From assembly GCF_000337775.1 (NCBI RefSeq), contig NZ_AOLQ01000067.1:48271-112270 (forward strand): DNA of 64,000 nucleotides, read 5' to 3'. This DNA is from Haloarcula vallismortis ATCC 29715 (GTDB lineage: Archaea; Halobacteriota; Halobacteria; Halobacteriales; Haloarculaceae). The translations under genes and the position numbers were made by a program. The stretch's first letter is position 1, and every line of letters starts with the position of its first letter. The notes beneath the pieces are model-generated. The model searched no databases, had not been told where the DNA came from, and saw nothing but the letters and a program-made list of their open reading frames with translations. This document shows, piece by piece, positions 61,747 through 64,000 of the stretch.

Positions 61747-62251
61747 TCTGAGTTCTCTCCGTCAACAATCGACAGAAGGCGTGGCTCCTTTATAAAAGCC
61801 CTACACCGTTGAATGTCTATTTTGCCGCTTTTATCCGCCAGAAACGTCCCTTGTAGCTTCCCACCGTTACCTATCCAACCTTCCGACGTACCCGGGTTTT
61901 CTACAATTGAGTTCCGGAAGGTGGTGCATTGTGTGTATGAGTACAGTTACCGAAGGGAGTAACAGCACATTGAGTCGAGTACTGACCGGCTCAATGCATC
62001 CCTATCTCCGGTTAAAACATTCATCGGTGCGCCCGAGCGCGTATTAGGTAACTCAGTGCGAGAAATTTCTGGTTTTGCGAACGGATTTGGAGTGTGGGTA
62101 CATTGAGGGATATGCCACTTGTGAGGTTGTCGAATTTCCAGGTATCATTTCTGTTGCCTGAATCCTGCAATATCAGGAGTATCAAGTCTCGGGAAACGGA
62201 GTGTATGGGAAGTAATCCGGAATTCAGATTTATTGTCAGTTGTGCTTTGTG
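61747..62251. other. 505-bp non-coding stretch after tRNA-Ala
   Basis: No supported gene. It contains a CTTTATAAAAG palindromic AT element (about 61790-61800) that may serve as a TATA box or a weak terminator, and falls steadily in GC. A 94-codon frame at 62094-62378 starts at GTG and runs into the repeat unit, with no familiar composition, so it is not called. Confidence 0.45.
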
Positions 62252-62468
62252 CTTTTATATACTAATTGATGAGGGTGAGAAGTTATACCCTTTCCCTACA
62301 GTGGTTTTGCAACATAACGTAGTTGTCGGTGTGTGTATAGCGTATGGAGGATGTACTACAACAATAGTCCATAGATAGGAGTAGGAGCCTGTCGGGAAAG
62401 AAACAGACAATCAATGAACTTCTATTCAGATGAAGTATCCTACAACAGTCTTCTCGGTTCTCACAGAC
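62252..62468 (+). repeat. Diverged direct repeat unit, copy A (possible ncRNA gene)
   Basis: About 217 bp. It opens with CTTTTATATACT (62252-62263), a strong TATA box, then shared blocks GCAACATAACGTAGT (62309-62323), TACTACAACA (62354), CGGGAAAGA (62393), ACAGACAATCAATG (62403) and GTCTTCTCGG-TTCTCACAGAC (62448-62468). Copy B (63151-63369) has the same blocks at almost identical spacing, with compensating indels between them. The unit lacks a convincing open frame, so a transcribed non-coding RNA is the simplest reading. Confidence 0.6.
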
Positions 62469-62556
62469 TGCTGGTAGTATTCATTGACTGTCCGAGGGAC
62501 AATCATCAGGGCGACACTGAAATTGGTCTGTGGCTTACTACCATAGCAATAAGATA

Positions 62557-62565
62557 TTTTATAAT
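62557..62565 (+). promoter_or_regulatory. TATA box for the membrane-protein gene
   Basis: TTTTATAAT centred 26 nt before the ATG at 62587, exactly the leaderless spacing. It argues for this ATG over the upstream GTG at 62530. Confidence 0.65.
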
Positions 62566-62586
62566 ATAAGCAACACAGACGTAAAT

Positions 62587-63144
62587 ATGCGGATTCCAGA
62601 CTTAGATACGGATATTACTTTAGGTGAGCATCAGTCTAAGGAGACGGTCACAATATCCCTTCCAAAATGGAAAACGGCTCTATTTCACCTCTCGAAAGCG
62701 TTGTTAGGCCTTCTTGACAAAATTGACACTAACGATTCTTATTACGATTTTGAAATTAAACCCTCTGAAACCGAAAAGATACGAATGTTCTTTTTTGCGG
62801 GCATATTGGACCGCTCGAAGTATTATTTACCAGTTTTGACTTTTGTACTTGGATTATTTATTCTTGACACGGTATATTTCTACAAAATTAACCCACAAAT
62901 ATACGGACTTGTATTGGATATGATAGGGGCAATTGTAATAGCCTTCGGCTTGTTCCGTGGAACTACCGGAATAGAACGAGACACAACAACACATTCTACC
63001 GGTTCGACACTGGGGGGGAGAGTTTGGAAGGACAAGAAAGAACTCTCAGCTGTGGTCCGAAACACCGTGGATGGGGTCTGGGGGACGTTTTTCCTCCTTT
63101 CGGGATTTACTGTCCAAATAGTGGCAGTCTCGGGAATTCTGTAG
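62587..63144 (+). CDS. AT-rich membrane protein of unknown function
   Basis: A 185-residue protein with two clear hydrophobic helices (YLPVLTFVLGLFILDTVYFY and YGLVLDMIGAIVIAFGLF) and a final one (VWGTFFLLSGFTVQIVAVSG). The N-terminal ~80 residues are polar and mixed (DITLGEHQSKETVTISLPKW) with a Lys-rich tendency unusual for haloarchaea. Codons are AT-rich (many AAT, ATA, TTA), unlike all genes to the left, suggesting recent transfer. No family is recognised. It lies exactly between the two copies of the 217-bp repeat unit. Confidence 0.6.
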   Translation: MRIPDLDTDITLGEHQSKETVTISLPKWKTALFHLSKALLGLLDKIDTNDSYYDFEIKPSETEKIRMFFFAGILDRSKYYLPVLTFVLGLFILDTVYFYKINPQIYGLVLDMIGAIVIAFGLFRGTTGIERDTTTHSTGSTLGGRVWKDKKELSAVVRNTVDGVWGTFFLLSGFTVQIVAVSGIL

Positions 63145-63150
63145 AATCTT

Positions 63151-63369
63151 CTTTTATATACTGTATTCTCTATACACGGGGACGTACCTTCGTTATCATG
63201 CGGTTTCGCAACATAACGTAGTGAGTTGTGTGGTGTGTAGTGTAGAGTTGGTAGTACTACAACAGTCCAGTGAGGGTGAGCAGGAATCTACCGGGAAAGA
63301 GAACAGACAATCAATGCGCTCCTACTGCGATAGGGCATCACACAGATAGTCTTCTCGGCTCTCACAGAC
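63151..63369 (+). repeat. Diverged direct repeat unit, copy B (possible ncRNA gene)
   Basis: Second copy of the unit at 62252-62468. TATA CTTTTATATACT at 63151-63162; GCAACATAACGTAGT at 63208-63222, again 57 nt from the TATA start; TACTACAACA at 63255; CGGGAAAGA at 63292; ACAGACAATCAATG at 63303; GTCTTCTCGG-CTCTCACAGAC at 63349-63369. The copies differ by substitutions elsewhere, so they are old paralogues, not a recent duplication. Confidence 0.6.
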
Positions 63370-63585
63370 CGCCAGTCGGCTTCCAGTAGGAAGCAAGAGG
63401 AATTCAGCATTACAGTCCGTATGTATGATACTGGGGTTGCTGATAGTACATGAAAAGCACGGAGTTATCACGGCACTTCGCGCTGTGACCTGTACTAACT
63501 GTAACTTATCGAATATAATCTGTAGGTATACAGTGAATAGCGGCTAACTAACTATTTTTCAGAATCATGTTTATTGGTACCGTAT
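63370..63585. other. Non-coding spacer before the last gene
   Basis: 216 bp with no gene. It has a short GCTTCC-N6-GGAAGC inverted repeat (63379-63394, stem GCTTCC) and, at 63552-63558, the AT-rich CTATTTT that could be the TATA box for the gene at 63586. Confidence 0.45.
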
Positions 63586-64000
63586 ATGCGAAAAAGAGCG
63601 CTTCTGACAGCACTGATTGTAATAACGAGTATGGGGACTGTGCCAGGGACTGCTGTGGCTGATGATGAGTGGAGCGACAATTGTAGCGATGCGGAGACAA
63701 TAACTCCGGGAACATACTCTGGTAATCTTTCACCTGAAGACACTGATGCGTTTAGAGTTAAACTGTCAGAAGGCGATTTCATAAACGGTACCCTTTCGTA
63801 TGATATTGATAGGGTAGGTGGGATTACATTGTGGCCGTATCCTGAACCGGGTGGAGAGCCATTTGCCTCCGAATTTTCTATTACTATCGAAAGTGAAGGA
63901 TATGACAGTCCTCAAAGCGATATTGATGTAGAAGATTATGACAGAGCGGATGATAATCCAGCACGTTTCCGGCTATACAACGAGGGGCCAAAAGATGAGG
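63586..64000 (+). CDS. Secreted protein with PPC-like beta domain (3' part missing)
   Basis: About 138 residues are visible before the window ends. The start MRKRALLTALIVITSMGTVP is a Sec-type signal peptide with AVA at the likely cleavage site. The mature part opens DDEWSDNCSDAETITPGTY followed by SGNLSPEDTDAFRVKLSEGD and is like the bacterial pre-peptidase C-terminal (PPC) beta domain, a surface-adhesion or protease-associated module. Codons are AT-rich (AGA, ATA, GAT). The single Cys at residue 33 has no visible partner yet. Function beyond secretion is unknown. Confidence 0.6.
   Translation, partial: MRKRALLTALIVITSMGTVPGTAVADDEWSDNCSDAETITPGTYSGNLSPEDTDAFRVKLSEGDFINGTLSYDIDRVGGITLWPYPEPGGEPFASEFSITIESEGYDSPQSDIDVEDYDRADDNPARFRLYNEGPKDE

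Noticed and set aside
62094..62378. 94-codon plus-strand frame with GTG start
   Set aside because: It runs through the TATA box and first block of repeat copy A, is Cys/Val-rich without known motifs, and the corresponding frame is not kept in copy B.

Overview
The window reads as chromosome of an extremely halophilic archaeon, most like Haloarcula or a close relative. The predicted proteins are acid-rich and high in GC. Many genes have a TATA box 24-30 nt before the start codon with no room for a leader, as in haloarchaeal leaderless transcripts. Haloarchaeal hallmarks are present: a complex I operon without nuoE/F/G and with split nuoJ, a blue-copper halocyanin, a mevalonate-pathway decarboxylase, an Agl23-type membrane protein and pilin-like DUF clusters. 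No CRISPR array, intact insertion sequence, rRNA or replication origin was seen.

Layout. 1-5.8 kb: a truncated response regulator, small zinc-finger proteins, msrA, a cobalamin adenosyltransferase, an isoprenoid-pathway decarboxylase, a PAS histidine kinase with a DtxR-like operator, and a type II NADH dehydrogenase. 5.8-9.6 kb: a cluster encoding a CheW-domain protein, a ParA/MinD ATPase, an archaellum ArlD/E-domain protein and a salactin/volactin-like actin homologue. 10-15.5 kb: a PH/TPR-like protein, then a convergent fructan pair (GH32 hydrolase and GH68 fructansucrase). 15.7-24.2 kb: squalene synthase, an orphan PD-(D/E)XK protein, a TRAM protein, a TetR regulator, DoxX, FAD and pirin genes (the last two sharing an operator motif), tRNA-Val and an MBL hydrolase. 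24.2-34.9 kb: the nuoA-N operon on the minus strand.

35-54 kb: an NCS2 permease-purE operon, a HEAT protein, a secreted phospholipase D-like protein, a DHH/RecJ-type phosphoesterase, a JAMM protease overlapping FAD synthetase, an orphan A-ATPase K subunit, an aminotransferase-ribH pair, agl23, purK, halocyanin, uspA and the conserved rps15-recJ-like-pcc1-rps3ae cluster. 54.5-61.5 kb: two tandem large pilin-like proteins on the plus strand facing a tightly coupled five-gene pilin-like operon on the minus strand, probably one cell-surface system.

61.7-64 kb: a tRNA-Ala gene, after which base composition falls sharply. This AT-rich tract carries a small membrane-protein gene bracketed by two diverged copies of a ~217-bp unit. 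Each copy has its own TATA box at identical spacing, so they may be duplicated non-coding RNA genes. A secreted protein gene runs off the right edge. The strongest candidates for something undescribed are this repeat unit, the actin/ParA/CheW/ArlE cluster and the pilin-like locus.
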